Positions 22,541-35,326 of a DNA stretch of 64,000 nucleotides are shown here, one piece after another. This stretch comes from Erythroxylum novogranatense. Taxonomy: Eukaryota > Streptophyta > Magnoliopsida > Malpighiales > Erythroxylaceae. The first letter of the stretch is position 1. Each line of letters opens with the position of its first letter. The DNA lies in NCBI GenBank assembly GCA_029891385.1, contig CM057225.1, positions 77,649,887 through 77,713,886 on the forward strand, read 5' to 3'. A model generated the notes under the pieces. It ran no database searches. It was not told where the DNA came from and saw nothing but the letters and a program-made list of their open reading frames with translations. A program made the translations under genes and the position numbers.

Positions 22541-22820
22541 TGAAGGTATGTTCAAAATATCCTTATTTGAAAACCATAAGTTCAAAGTTTTGCAATATAT
22601 ATTTTCTTAACATAATATGAATACACAACTTAAAAATCTCATGTAGAAAGTAAGTGACTAATTTTACCTTGTCCTTTGCAAGTACTTTTAAAACATCTTT
22701 TGCATCACATAATCTACTACGTGTATTGGGATATCTAGATTCTTGACGTACAACTTCCTTTCCCATTTCTTCCATTAAGTCATGCATTTCTAATGTGTTT
22801 TCGGAAACGCACAGTTCGTT
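22541..22820 (-). pseudogene. TIR-NBS-LRR resistance gene scrap (end of the NB-ARC exon)
   Basis: Minus-strand reading gives CVSENTLEMHDLMEEMGKEV then VRQESRYPNTRSRLCDAKDV and LKVLAKDK. This is the MHD-containing ARC2 end of TNL immune receptors (usual form MHDLLEEMGREIVRQES). The MHD triad, which controls nucleotide-dependent switching in this family, is intact. LAKDK is followed by GTAAAATTAG, a plausible donor at the normal exon end, with apparent intron below it. Nothing upstream (TIR, P-loop) is present: at about 22821 the sequence changes to a plus-strand copia tail. Non-functional fragment. Confidence 0.75.
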
Positions 22821-22975
22821 GAAACAGAGAATCAATGGGCGGACATCTTCGTTAAACCGTTAAGTGAAGAACGGTTTAGGGAAATCAGACGAAATCTCAA
22901 CATGGTTAAATATATCATAAAATCAAAACCAAAGGCCAATATTTTTAGGACAATAAATTCATATTTACGTGAACT
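22821..22975 (+). pseudogene. Copia RNase H C-terminal tail
   Basis: Plus-strand reading gives [20 protein letters not shown] then RRNLNMV, the conserved end of Ty1/copia RNase H (usual form ADIFTKPLxxxRF). It abuts the resistance-gene scrap head-to-head with only a few bases between. The continuation (PKANIF) degenerates. Confidence 0.75.
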
Positions 22976-23077
22976 TGAAAAGCAGACGAAATGTGACAAG
23001 TAGATGAAAGCAGTTGAACACGAAGGTTTTAAATAAGAGTCAAAGTCAACATATTATTTATGCTTTTGCATTCTCAA

Positions 23078-23141
23078 ATACATTTTTCTACTTAAATACA
23101 TTTTTCTACTTAAATACATTTTTCTTAAATACATTATTCAT
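23078..23141 (+). repeat. Short tandem repeat ACTTAAATACATTTTTCT
   Basis: About three and a half copies of an 18-bp A/T-rich word, the last one degraded. Confidence 0.7.
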
Positions 23142-25250
23142 TAAAATCATATATCTCAAGTCATTTTGACTTAACATGCTTTTCAATAGGTTCTGTATGT
23201 TTTTCTTGATCTGTTTTTCATCGTCTGCTTTTTCATCATTATTTGTACTTCATCAAAATCATTGATGTCGAGTCGTTTTGACTTAACAATCTCGTCCTTT
23301 TAAGCGCCTGATTTTTTCATCACGTAGATTGAGTTTTCAATTAATAGGTACAATCTTCTAGCCGCTATAATAATGTCAAACACTGCCAATAGCGTATTGC
23401 AGAAGTAGACCAGAACAGAGATTGACATTTCAATTCATACGTTAACGTATTCCAGAAGTAACCAAACATGAGGACTGCAAAGAGAAGAAGAGGATCAGAA
23501 CAGAGATTGACGTTTCAATTCATAGGTGATAGATTTCTCACTTGCTACTCCTGACAGGTTGACCTTCTACAATTATTTTCTCTTCTTTGGAAATTAGTGT
23601 CATTGCTTCCCTTTACTCTTCTTCCTGACAGGTTGACCTTCTACAATCATTTTCTGTTTTTCGCAAGAAGAAGATGACCAGAACAGAGATTGCTTGAATC
23701 TTGAAAGAACCAGTTATTCAATTGAGTTTTGTAACTAACTCAAACTGATTCTTAATTCACACGTGGTTTGCTTTCGTCTCCTTTCCATCCTCTGCTTTTA
23801 CTCCCGTCTACTTTTGCAGAACTTTCGTCTGCTTTTGCTTCCGTCTGGTTTTGCTTCCATATGCTTTTCAACTTGCGTCTGCTTTTTAACTTCCGTCTTC
23901 TTTTCATCCTCTCCTTTTCATTATTGTTTGTACTTCATCAAAATCATTTATGTAAAGTCATTTTGACTTAACAATCTCCTCCTTTTTAACTGCACAGATT
24001 TCTTCTGTCAGGTAGATTGACATTTCAATTAATAGGTATAATGTCAAACACTGCCAATAGCGGATTGCAGAAGTAAACACCAGAACAAAGATTGACGTTT
24101 TAATTCATAGGTGAGAGCATCATAATTTTTTACTTGTGGCAAGGAAAGATACGCTAACCACCAAAATGTATAAACCAGACATTCATACCTGTTTTTCTTG
24201 TATGGCATAATCTTCTAACTGGTATAATAATGTCGATTCCTGCCAAAAAGGTATTGAAGAAGTAAGCAAACATTAACAGAATTAGAGAAGAAGAGCACCA
24301 GAGTAGAGATCGACGTTTCAATTCATAGGTGATAGATTTCTCACCTGCTACTCCTGACAGGTTGACCTTCTACAATTATTTTCTCTTCTTTGGAAATTAG
24401 TGTCATTGTTTCCCTTTACTCTTCTTCCTGATAGGTTGACCTTCTACAATCATTTTCTGTTTTTCGCAAGAAGAAGATGACCAGAACAGAGATTGCTTGA
24501 ATCTTGAAAGAACCGGTTATTCAATTGAGTTTTGTAACTAACTCAAACTGATTCTTAATTCACACGTGGTTTGCTTTCGTCTCCTTTCCATCCTCTGCTT
24601 TTACTCCCGTCTACTTTTGCAGTACTTTCGTCTGCTTTTGCTTTCGTCTTCTTTTGCTTCCGTCTGCTTTTGCTTCCATATGCTTTTCAACTTGCGTCTG
24701 CTTTTCAACTTCCGTCTTCTTTTCATCCTCTCCTTTTTCATCATTGTTTGTACTTCATCAAAATCATTTATATAAAGTCGTTTTGACTTAACAATCTCCT
24801 CCTTTTTAACTGCACATATTTCTTCTGTCAGGTAGATTGACGTTTCAATTAATAGGTATAATGTCAAACAGTGTCAATAGCGTATTGCAGAAGTAAACAC
24901 CAGAACAGAGATTGACGTTTTAATTCATAGGTGAGAGTGTCATAATTTTTTACTTTTGGCAAGGAAAGATACGCTAACCCCCAAAATGTATGAACCAGAT
25001 ATTCAGACCTGTTTTTTCTTGTATGTCTTAATCTTCTAACTGGTATAATAATGTCGATTCTTGCCAAAAACGTATTGAAGAAGTAAGCAAACATTAATGA
25101 ATTACGTAAGAAGAGCACGAGTAGAGATCGGCGTTTCAATTCATAGGTGATAAAATTATTATACACGTCTACTTGGACGGGTTGACCTTTGTTTACCTTT
25201 ACTCTTCTTCCTGACAGGTTCACCTTCTACAATCATTTCCTCTTCTTTCG
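23142..25250 (-). repeat. Tandem copia-LTR pieces, ~0.81-kb period
   Basis: The word CATAGGTGATA(GATTTCTCAC) recurs at 23521, 24324 and 25142, steps of 803 and 818 bp. Each unit holds a minus-strand LTR start (TGTTAAGTCA, ending on the plus strand at 23287, 23973 and 24793), preceded on the minus strand by a polypurine-like AGGAGGAGAT. A CGTCTGCTTTTGCTTC minisatellite follows (about 23770-23920 and 24580-24740). The same LTR family recurs at 55-64 kb. The arrangement looks like LTR and leader pieces repeated by unequal recombination; no protein domain is readable. Confidence 0.65.
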
Positions 25251-25490
25251 AAGCTTGGCTTTTTGCATCCGTTTATCAATCAATCATTCAAGGGCCATTT
25301 CTTTGGCATCAAAATAACTTACAACAAAATTTGATCTCTCGCACGCACTCCACTGACACCTTTGACATCTTCATATTCTAACTTCTTACCTGTTCTCCTA
25401 TCTTAACCATTAAAGCAAATCTACCCCAACCGCTGAAACATTTTCTCCACCCAAACTTTACTTCTCTCAACTACCCTCTTCTTTTAGTTA

Positions 25491-25812
25491 TCAAATTCTC
25501 TGTTCTAGATTTTGACTGCATTTATACTCCATTTTTTAAAGGCCCCGTGCTTATTCTCTGCTGCATTCTTCAAGTACTAAGGTATATATGCTTAGTTTAA
25601 ATAAATTTATAGTAAAAATTCAGCAGTTGTTATTTATTAACCTGAATCGAGCAAATTCTCTTTTCTACGTTCTGACTGCATGTATACTCCATTTTTATAG
25701 GTCCTCTGCTTATTCTCTGCTGCATTCTTCGTGTAGTAAGGTATATGTAGTTAAATGAAATAAATTTATTTTATAAATTCTGCTATAGTTATTTAAATGG
25801 TTTATAATCATG
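25491..25812 (+). repeat. Duplicated ~160-bp segment in the Helitron leader
   Basis: 25491-25650 and 25652-25812 are imperfect direct copies: CAAATTCTCT..TTCTA, GACTGCAT.TATACTCCATTTTT, GTGCTTATTCTCTGCTGCATTCTTC and AAGGTATAT in the same order. No ORF. Confidence 0.75.
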
Positions 25813-25904
25813 TTTGTTCGACATATTGTTTGTTAGATCATAAACAAAATGTTTTTTTAAACATGTTTACTGTGATACGATTTATAATATATATTCAATT
25901 TTAT

Positions 25905-25995
25905 TGTTTCTATATATATATCGATATAGCTAAATAGATATATATTTATATATATATATATATACATATATATCAATGTATGTAGGCTGTATATA
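25905..25995. repeat. TA-rich microsatellite
   Basis: TATATATA runs broken by ATCGATA and CATATATATC words. It lies between the leader duplication and the first Helitron exon-like stretch. Confidence 0.7.
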
Positions 25996-26049
25996 TATAT
26001 TTGACAATTCATTTTACGAACATCATGAATGGATAGATCAAAGACGTTC

Positions 26050-29000
26050 ATATTATGTCGATTCCTCGGTATTTACATATGGATGGAAATGCTAAAAGAC
26101 GTAAAAATATCTTTGAAATGACAAATGAGAAAAACAAGAATTGTTCATGACGACGTAGAAAATCGAGTGCAAAAACACAACTTCCACTTCATCTACACTT
26201 CAGCAAAGAATTACTCCTCAACAAAAGGATTCTTTCATTAATATCGAACCTTCCACCAGTCAACTTCCGAGTCATGAACCCTCTTTTCATCAAATACGTG
26301 ACCGATGTATTGATATCCATGCTGATCGCATAAATGAAGGTACCTTTTTTTCACTATATTGAAACTATTTCCAACCTAACTAGTCCACATAATGATAATG
26401 TCCTTTTTATACGTTTCAAGGGATAAATCATCGCACATTTCCTTCAACATTAACATCCTTGCGAAATTTACAGTTGAACTGAACAACTCCCTTACATTCA
26501 GTTGTCAATATTGTAAGGCCAAACGATTTTAGCTTGAACCTCCATCGTTTTGTTGCTCGTCCAGACAAATTTCTATTGTTGCTCCTCAGATGCCTTATGC
26601 TTTAAAGTCTTTGTTTCTAAATAGCGACGAAGAATCTGAACATTTCAGAAAGAATGTTCGTACATACAATAACAATGTAGCTTTCACTTCCTATGGAGCC
26701 AGATATGATCGTGACCTGACAAAAAACACAATGGGAGTTTATACATTCCGTGTTCAAGGAAAAGTTTACCATTTCCTTGACAGTTTGGTGCCGAAAAGCA
26801 ATAAAGTATGTGGAATCCAACTTTATTTCTTTGATACCGATGAAGAACTACAACAAAGGGTGAGCAGTTCTGATAAACTTCATGAAAGTACATTGAAACT
26901 GATTATTACAATTCTTGAAGATAACCCTTATGCTAGGTTCTTTCGCCGTCTTAAAGATATTCCTTCCCTTGAAAATCACGAAATTGTTCTGAGATGTTAT
27001 CCAGGTCTTGATCGGTAGCGTTTACAATCTTCCTCTTGCATCACAAGTAGGCTGCTATATGGATGGCCCGATGATGAACAAAGATGATAAATCTCTTCAT
27101 ATCCAAGTCTACAGTCACTCAAGTCCCAGCTATAGAATTCGATCTTATTATGCATGCTACGACCCGCTTCAATACCCACTTCTGTTTCCACGAGGTGAAT
27201 CAGGATGGTATCCTTGCATTAAGCGGTTAAATTCACAAACAAACAGCAACAATGGTTCTGATCAAACAAGCGGTACTCCTTTATGCACTTTTACTGAAGC
27301 AGCTGAATTATTTGCTCTCGAAAACATAGGTTAGTTGTGTGCTTATTCCCTTGGTTCCCAAATATTGTCTAATTGGGCTAAATTAATTTATCATTTTTTC
27401 TTACTATTACTAATTACTCAAGAAGCGAACTCCAAACATGGCGTAGTATCTGCGAGAGAGTATTACTGCTATCGACTTCAAATGAGAAGTTATGATGAAT
27501 CCATGCTTATCCACAGCTTAAGACTACTACAACAATTCATTGTTGGTTCTTATATAAAGATTGAAACATCACGGCTTGACTTCCATAGGAAAAAAGAGAA
27601 CGAAATACGATCAGAAATTTTACAAGGTGTTTTAGATAACGTTAATATTGGTCAAACTGAAGCTTCTACAATTGGCCGCCGAGTTGTCCTCCCAGCTTCA
27701 TTTATCGGCGGCCCAAGGGACATGAAATGACATTATCTGGATGCAATGGCTCTAGTGCAAAAACATGGCAAACCAGATATTTTTCTCACTATGACTTGCA
27801 ACCCTATGTGGAAGGAAATACAAGAGAATCTCAAATTCCACGAAAAAGCACAAGAGAGACCAGATTTATTGTCTAGAGTGTTCAGGGCAAAATTTGAGAT
27901 TCTGAAAAATGAGTTGATCAAAAAAGCAATTTTCGGAGATGTTGCTGCATTTGTTTACGTAATTGAATTTCAAAAGCGTGGATTCCCTCATGCTCACTTG
28001 CTTCTAATACTTCAACCACAATTTAAGTTGTTGAATCCAGATTCTATGATCAAATCATATCACCAAATACCTAATCCGATCACAATTCAGTTATATTCTC
28101 TTGTCATTAAGCATATGATCCACGGTCCTTGTGGTTTTATGAACAAATAGTGCCCTTGCATGAGAAATGGTGTATGCAAAAGTCACTGCCCCAAGGATTT
28201 TACTCCTTTCACTGTCCATGGTGAAGACAGTTATCCGTGTTATAGACGTAGAGATGATGGAAGAAAAGTTAAAATTTCCAGACACAAGGTTGATAATAGA
28301 TGGGTGGTTCCTCATAACCCGTACCTTCTGATGTTGGTTGACTGCCACATTAATGTTGAAATATGTTCCACTGTGAAGCTTGTTAAATATTTATACAAAT
28401 ATGTATTTAAGGGCCACGACCTTGTGAACTTTAGCGTCAACGACCAAGAAACTAGGTCTGATATTGACAAAATCACTAATTTCCAAGAAGGCCGTTGGAT
28501 TTCACCCCCCGAAGCTTTATGGCGCATATATGAATTCCGCCTCGCAGAGATTAATCCATCCATCTATATAATCCAAGTTCACCTTCCAGATCAACAATCT
28601 GTTTCCTTCGCAAAAGATGCTAATTTTTCGTATTTATTAAGGAATATTGACTTGACCAAAACAATGCTGACAGAATTTTTTTGGACCAATTCAACAAATC
28701 AAAAGGCTGCGAAATGAAATGTACAGATGCGATTTCCCCAACATTTTGTTTGGCATCAAAAACAAGGGCGTGGTCGAAAGAAAGCGGAGAAAAGTCATAG
28801 GACGATTAATTCTTGTTGACCCTCGAGAAGGAGAAAGGTATTACTTGGGATTATTGCTCGCAAATGTTAGAGGACTAACATCGTTTGACAATTTGTTAAC
28901 TGTTGATGGTGAAAAGTGAACTGCTTTGTGGATCTTTTTCGCATTTAGGATTGCTAGCATCTGACTCTTACATACAACAAACACTTGACGAAGCTTTCAT

Positions 29001-30412
29001 ATTTCAAATGCCAACATCCCTCAGATTGTTATTTGCTACACTCTTGTTCTATTGTTCACCGGCAAATCCCAGAGGAACTCGGGAAACTTTTGCATCCACC
29101 TCTGCTCGACTACCTATATGCTTATTCTTCCTCTAATACGATACATCGATGATATTACAAAATGGCTCTTGAAGATATCAATAAATCTCGGAACAAATGG
29201 GAAAAAGCTTAATGATTATCATTTCATTTGAACATGAATTTAAGATCGATTCCGCCAAAGACGCAGACTAAGGAGGTAGAAAGTGAGATGAATATAGAGA
29301 TTGATGAACAAGACCTCGTATTACAATCAAAACTAAATAGCGAGCAAAATCACATATTTGATTTAATAATGAATTCAGTTCTCACTTCAACGACTGCAAG
29401 TTATTTTATCTATGGTCCCGGGGGAACAGGTAAAACTTTCTTATATCGAGCTCTTCTTGCAAATTTATGATCGCAAGGACATATTGCAATCGCAATCGCG
29501 ACATCAGGCGTTGCTGCGTCAATTCTTCCAAGCGGTAGGACAGCTCACTCAAGATTTAAAATCCCACTTGATTTATCAAAGAAAAAAGTTTGTCAGCTGA
29601 GCAAACAGAGCAGTGTTGCAAAATTGATATTTGAATCCAGCCTTATTTTATGGGACGAGGCTTCCATGGCAAAACGAGAAGCCATTGAAGCATTTCACAG
29701 CTTACTTCAAGATATAATGAACTCTGATCAACCTTTTGGAGGTAAAATTGTTGTATTTGGTGGCGACTTTCGTCAAACATTGCTAGTTATTCACCAAGCA
29801 ACGAAACAACAACTCATTGATTCAAGTCTTCTAAATTCACATCTCTGGCGCCACATCTCTAAATTTTGTTTAACGACAAATATGAGAGCTATCTCAAATC
29901 CAAATTTTTGTGATTTCTTATTGCGGGTTGGAGAAAGGCGCCAACCATGGATGAACAAGATCAAATATGTTTACCAAATGAACTCATTATTCCTTACGAC
30001 AACAAGGGTCAATCATTAATAGGTCACTTCTTTTTCATTAAGCGACATACTAACCTTTTTTCCCATTACGATTATATTTTCCTAATATACAATTATCCTT
30101 ACTAGGTTATTGGAAAACGTCTTCCCTGACCTAAGCTTATATTCATCCGATCCATATCAGATGATCAACAGATGCGTGCTATGTCCAACAAATAGTTGTG
30201 TTGATGAAATTAATGACATCATGATTCAAAAATTAACAGGAGATTTGCATTCATATGTGAGTTTTGACAAGACGATTGATCGCAGACATCAAGCTGATTA
30301 TCAAGATTTTCTCAATTCTTTGAATCCTAAAGGCCTACCTCCTCATAAGCTTTTGCTGAAAGAAGGCTCTCCAATTATGCTTCTGAGAAACTTAAATCCA
30401 ATGGAAGGATTA
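26050..30412 (+). pseudogene. Helitron RepHel transposase-helicase, main part
   Basis: Rolling-circle replication initiator plus PIF1-family helicase. Order: zinc finger CQYCKAKRF.LEPPSFCC (26490-26560), then MPYALKSLFLNSDEESEHF and FTSYGARYDRDL, then IGRRVVLPASFIGGPRDM and the HUH site FQKRGFPHAHLL (about 27970-28010). KLVKYLYKYVFKGHD (about 28378-28420) is the catalytic two-tyrosine segment. The helicase has the Walker A GPGGTGKT (about 29418) and Walker B LILWDEASM (about 29645), then GGDFRQTL. Stops break the finger, the segment after PRDM and the stretch after Walker A; frame shifts occur near 27010, 28140, 28700 and 28910. It is cut at GLC (30412) by a copia insertion; the end is at 39989-40398. 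Confidence 0.9.
30408..30412 (+). repeat. Target duplication GATTA (left) of the copia element
   Basis: GATTA at 30408-30412 matches 39989-39993. Removing the element and one copy restores GGATTATGCAATGGAACA, which reads GLCNGT, the conserved helicase segment. Confidence 0.92.
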
Positions 30413-30990
30413 TGTAGGAAAATCCTGGGAGGTACATCACATGTACCAAAAGCGAAAAACAAAATTTTTATTACCGAGACCTTCCAAGGCCAGATCTATG
30501 TATACGTATGAAGATTCAAACTGAATAGCCAATAGAGACTATCTCAAAAGGTATCCACGCAGATCGAGAAAAACCTAACCGGACAAACCCTTTTGACCGG
30601 GAATAGCTAGAACAAAGTAAAGGCTGCTAGACCCTACCTCTGTCCTTGAGAGCTTGAGATTGACTTTGGAACACTTGGAGAAGAAGAGAAGATCCGATGA
30701 TGCTTAAGGAAGAAGACTTGAAAATCAACTTTCCAAAGCAAACTTAACAATTAAGCTTTTCAACTTCTAATCCTCGCAAAAACCATCGTCCATCATCTCC
30801 AAAATAAGCCATCTTATAGTTATTTTAACAATTAAAAATACTAGCCTTAAGATGCTTACAAATGGAGGCTTAATGACCATTCATTAATTAAATGAATAAA
30901 GAAATCAAGCTTTGACTTTTCAAAGCTCTTATCCTCTCACCCTTTCCAACGTCCCACATGCTTATATATATATATCATTAATTAATCTTA

Positions 30991-31026
<36 letters not shown>

Positions 31027-32257
31027 GCTAAAGAGGTCCAACAAACTGGGTTGGTCCTACTGGCTCTTGGAACCCCGATCTTTGAAGCGACTCAGGAAAT
31101 CTTTGTTAGCAATATTGATGTCGCGATCTCATCGAGACATATCCCAATCTCATCGGGATCATTTACTCTAATGCTCTCATAATTGGAACTCATCCAATCT
31201 TATTTTACTGATTCTCTAAAACACTCTTATCGCGTGACCCTTTAGGTTCTCGGTTATGTTGGTCACTTAGATTAACACTTAATCTGAGCAAGTCATGAGC
31301 GGCGTCTAGCAACACATCATGACCCCCAATTGACCAGAAAGTAATTGGTTTGATGAATTCATCACGAACCAGATCGCGAACCCTTCCATAGACAATTACT
31401 GTGCAATTCGTCCTTTCATCATCCTATACCCCACTTAGTTATGAGTATGGTCAACGTGTCAACTCTTACTAGACTAAGTCTAGCCCAAGTGATATCAGTT
31501 CCTGTCTTAGGACTCATTACTTTATATGTCCATGAAGACACTCTTCATGACATATTTATGCTTTGGCCAGAGACTTAAAGTAATGATCCTGACAAGAGGC
31601 CAGGGTATCTCTTCTGCTATCACAGAAGTGATGAATCCTCTATTGGCTACTCAATTACCTTCGAATAGCTCAAGCTGTACCCAAGCACCACCCTATGAGT
31701 AACCTCTGAAAGGCAACAAGAAATGGAGTCAAAGCACAAAATCAGTATCCAAGATATCCTTGAGTACCTCAAGTCTAAGGATACTTGCACCATTGCTATG
31801 ATGAGATTATCACCGACATTAGAATAGGACATCCATGTGATGATCTCATGGCGGGTCATCCAATGTACTTACTACCCTTAGTAAGCATCCACATGTCAAC
31901 TCTAAATATCCCATATTTACGGTTTACGAGATCCTTGCTTGATCCAATCAAGGAGTATGACATATCTTAGTCTGTCATGGGATTAATGATGTCCAGTCTC
32001 ATTAATCCTATGACTAGGAAAATTTGAATCTTGACATAATTGCACATGATAGGAATCTCAGGATTATGATCACATCATAATTTCCTTCATGCTATGTCAT
32101 ATATCATGAACTTCATTAATTTGATTATAGATCAATATCAATTCATAAAGAACATCAAATTAATGAAATATGCCTTTCTTTATTTATTTATAAAGTCTGT
32201 ACATGACTATGAACAAAATGCGCTAAAGGGGATTGCCTTTAGGGCACTACTCTAACA
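30413..32257 (-). repeat. Copia 3' LTR (1845 bp)
   Basis: Minus strand starts TGTTAGAGTAGTGCCC and ends CCTACA. It pairs with 38170-39988. A TA microsatellite lies at about 30965-31022 and is longer than in the other LTR. A region near 32150-32210 holds an ATAAATAAATAAAG word, possibly for polyadenylation. Confidence 0.9.
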
Positions 32258-32274
32258 ATCTCCCACTTGACCTA
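32258..32274 (-). other. Copia polypurine tract
   Basis: Minus strand TTAGGTCAAGTGGGAGAT directly before the 3' LTR start TGTTAGAG. It is the expected position of the plus-strand primer. Confidence 0.75.
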
Positions 32275-32344
32275 AAGCCAATCGCCTTGGTATCTAATAC
32301 CATAAGCGGTACATGAGAATCAAAATTCTTACGTGACAATGGCT

Positions 32345-33160
32345 TCAGCGGATCGGCAATGTTACGCTCGCTGTGGGAATTCTCTCGATCTCGACATCAC
32401 CTCTGGCAATGATCTCTCGAATCAGATGATATCTGCGGAGTACGTGTTTAGATCGTTGGTGAGACCTTGGTTCCTTTGCCTGAGCAATAGCCCCATTGTT
32501 GTCACAATATAACTGTATGGGCCCATCACATCTAGGAACCACACCAAGTTCAGTAATGAACTTCTTGATCCAAACGACTTCCTTTCTTTGCCTCGATGCG
32601 ACAATGTACTCTACCTCGATCGTTGAATCGTGATCGTCTCTTGTTTGAAACTCTTCCAACCGATCGCTCCGTATTGATGTGAAAACATAACTGGTCGGAT
32701 TTTGAATCATCCTTATCAGTTGAAAACTAGCATCCAGTATGCCGCTCACTTGGAGATTTCCATCTCCATATATCGAAAACATTCTTAGTCCTTCGAAGTA
32801 CTTGATGATATTCTTGACACCACCCAAAGACCCTCACCAGATCCGATTGGTATCCGCCGTGACACTTTCGAGCATACGATATATCGGGCCTCGTACATAA
32901 TATAGCATACATGATCGATCCCATCAGAGACGCACGGGATCGATCCATGCGCATCCTCTCATCTTGTGTCTTAGGACACATAGATTTCGAGTGTTATCCC
33001 ATGAGACATGGGAAGAAACCCTTTCTTGGATTGCTCCATGCTAAACCTCTTTAGCATCTTGTCTATGTACGATGATTGTGAAAGACCAAGCAACCTTTTT
33101 GATCTATCTCTATAGATTCTTATCCCAAGGATATAAGTTGCTTCACCAAGGTCCTTCATG
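32345..33160 (-). pseudogene. Copia RNase H and end of RT
   Basis: Minus frames give QFAMKDLGEATYILGIRIYR, LGLSQSSYIDKMLKRF, RPDISYA, EVEYIVASRQRKEVVWIKKF, IQLYCDNNGAIAQAKEPRSH, then KHVLRRYHLIREII. These are the RT thumb and RNase H landmarks of copia pol. The usual end ADPLTKPL is lost (ASVTLPIR). Frame shifts lie near 32820 and 32980. Confidence 0.85.
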
Positions 33161-33834
33161 GCAAATTGTTTGGACAACCAAATCTTGGTGATTGTAGCAT
33201 CGAGACATCGTTTCCTAGTAATAATATGTCATCCACATATAGCACAAGGAATACGATTGCAATCCCATTAACCTTCTTGTACACGGTGTTCATCCGGATT
33301 TTGTGAGAAACCAAACTCTTTGATTGACTCATCAAACGGATGTTCCAACTCTGGATGCTTGCTTCAATCCATAAATGGATTTGAAGCTTGCATACCTTTT
33401 CGCCATCGATGGAAGTGAAGCCCTCCGGTTGTGTCATGTACACATCCTCGGCCAGATTTCCATTAAGGAAAGCTATCTTCACATCCATTTGCCATATCTC
33501 ATAATCATAATGGCGGCAATGGCTAGGAGTATCCGAATGGATTTAAGCATTGCTACTGGTCAAGGTCTCGTCATAGTCAACTCCTTGTCTCGGCGAAATC
33601 CTTTGGCCACAAGCCTTCTTTATAAGTAATCACATTACCATCCATGTCGGTTTTCTTCTTGAAAACCCATTTGCACCCTATGGGCTTGATTCCTTCGGGT
33701 GCATTCACCAAAGTCCATACTTGGTTTTCGTACATGGAATCTATTTTGGCTTTCATGGCGCAAAGCCATTTTTCAGACTCTGAACTTTTCGTAACCTCTT
33801 CATAGGTAGCAGGCTCATCATCTTCTATGAGCAA
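33161..33834 (-). pseudogene. Copia reverse transcriptase, 5' and middle parts
   Basis: Reads EPATYEEVTKSSESEKWLCA, NQVWTLVNAPEGIKPIGCKW, VFKKKTDMDGNVITYK, then after shifts MDVKIAFLNGNLAEDVYMTQ, PEGF and VLYVDDILLLGN, where YVDD is the catalytic site. Stops or shifts occur near 33620 and 33490. Together with the next segment this was one RT domain. Confidence 0.87.
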
Positions 33835-34079
33835 TACGTCATTCTGTTCACTTACGAGAAATCCATATCTCTCGAAGCGAGTCGTATCCTACTTGACCTC
33901 TGAACTTCGTGTGTAGTAGAAGGTTGAATCATTACTTCATCCGAATGAGTGATGTCTCGAGTTCAGCAGTTGATCTCGGTTCTGTTTGAGCATCTTGAAC
34001 TTCTTCAAGTTCGACTTTGCTCCCACTGTCCTCTTGCAAAAGAAACTCTTTCTCTAAAAAGACAACATGCTTTGAAACA

Positions 34080-34720
34080 AACACCTTTTGTTCCTCGTGA
34101 GGTAAAATTGATAGCCCATGGTCTCTTTAGGATATCCTACAAACAAACACTTGTCGACTTTGCTTGAAGCTTATCTCGAATCCGCTTCACGTGGCGACAA
34201 CCCCAAACTTTCAAATGAGAAGATAAGGTTTTCTCGTTAGTCCACATCTCATATGGAGTAACATCAAGCCTTAGAGGAACTCTGTTTAACAAGTAAACAA
34301 TGTCTCTCTAGCGCATACCCCAAAACGATTTTGGTAACTTTGCGAAACCCATCATTGATCGTACCATGTCCAACAAGGTTCGATTTCCCTTTCAGCCACA
34401 CCATTGTCTTTGTGGTGTAAGTAAGGAGTCCATCGAGATAAAATGCCATTATCTACGAGATAATTCAAACTGTTGGTCTAAGTATTCTCCACCACGATCG
34501 GATCGTAATGCCTTGATACTTTTACCAAGTGGTTTTCTACTTCATGTCTGAATTGTTTGAACTTTTCAACGCTTCAGATTTGTATCTCATCGACATACAA
34601 GTACCCATATCGAGAATAATCATCGATAAAGATAATGAAGTAACGACAACCACTTCTAGCATGGATGGACATCGGACCACATACATCCGAATGTATTAGG
34701 TCTAATACTCCGATCATTGT
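34080..34720 (-). pseudogene. Copia integrase core
   Basis: Degraded minus frames give YFIIFIDDYSRYGYLY, EVENHLVKSIKALRSDRGGE and VYLLNRVP, VTPYEMW, VWGC. SDRGGEYL carries the second catalytic Asp of copia integrase. Several stops and shifts; 33835-34080 is the acidic linker to RT (SKVELEEVQDAQTEPRS). Confidence 0.8.
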
Positions 34721-35326
34721 TCACCCTTTCCTTACAGGTAACTTAGTCATTTTGCCTAATAAACAAGATTCGCATGTGTCATATGATTCATAATCAAATG
34801 ACCCTAAACTTCCACTTTTATGGAGCTTAGCGATGCGTGTCTCATTTATATGGCCAAGCCGACAATGCCATAAGTAAGTTGACTTTAAATTATCTCTTTT
34901 ATGTCTTTTGGTGTCATTGACATTCATAATTGGATAAGACATATATAATATGTAAATTCCATTGCATAATGTACCAGTATCATAAAGCATTCCATTAGAA
35001 TTAATAGAACAACCATTGCTATTAAAATTCAAATGGAAACCAGCTTTATTTAAACAAGAAACAGACAATATGTTCTTTGTCAAAACAGGTACAAAATAAC
35101 AATCATCCAATTTGAGTACAAGCCCAGTGGGGAGAGACAAAACATAGGTTCCTATGGCTAATGCAGCAACTCTTGCTCCATTTCTAACACGCAGGTCTAC
35201 TTCTCCCTTCATGAGCTGTCTACTGTCTCTGAGGCCCTGCATATCATTACATATGTGTGAGCCACAACTAGTATCAAATACCCAAGTGTTGTGATCAGTA
35301 ACAGTATTAACCTTAATGACAAACAT
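34721..35326 (-). pseudogene. Copia protease and pre-integrase zinc domain
   Basis: Starts with MFVIKVNTVTDHNTWVFDTS then CGSHICNDMQGL. DTSCG is the aspartic protease site (usual DTGCGSH). LRVRNGARVAALAIGTYVLS, FVPVLTKNILSVSCLNKAGF, LWHCRLGHINETRIAKLHKS and CESCLLGKMTKLP form the GAG_pre-integrase zinc segment with H-H-C-C. It is one open frame of about 200 residues, the best preserved part of the element. Confidence 0.88.
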
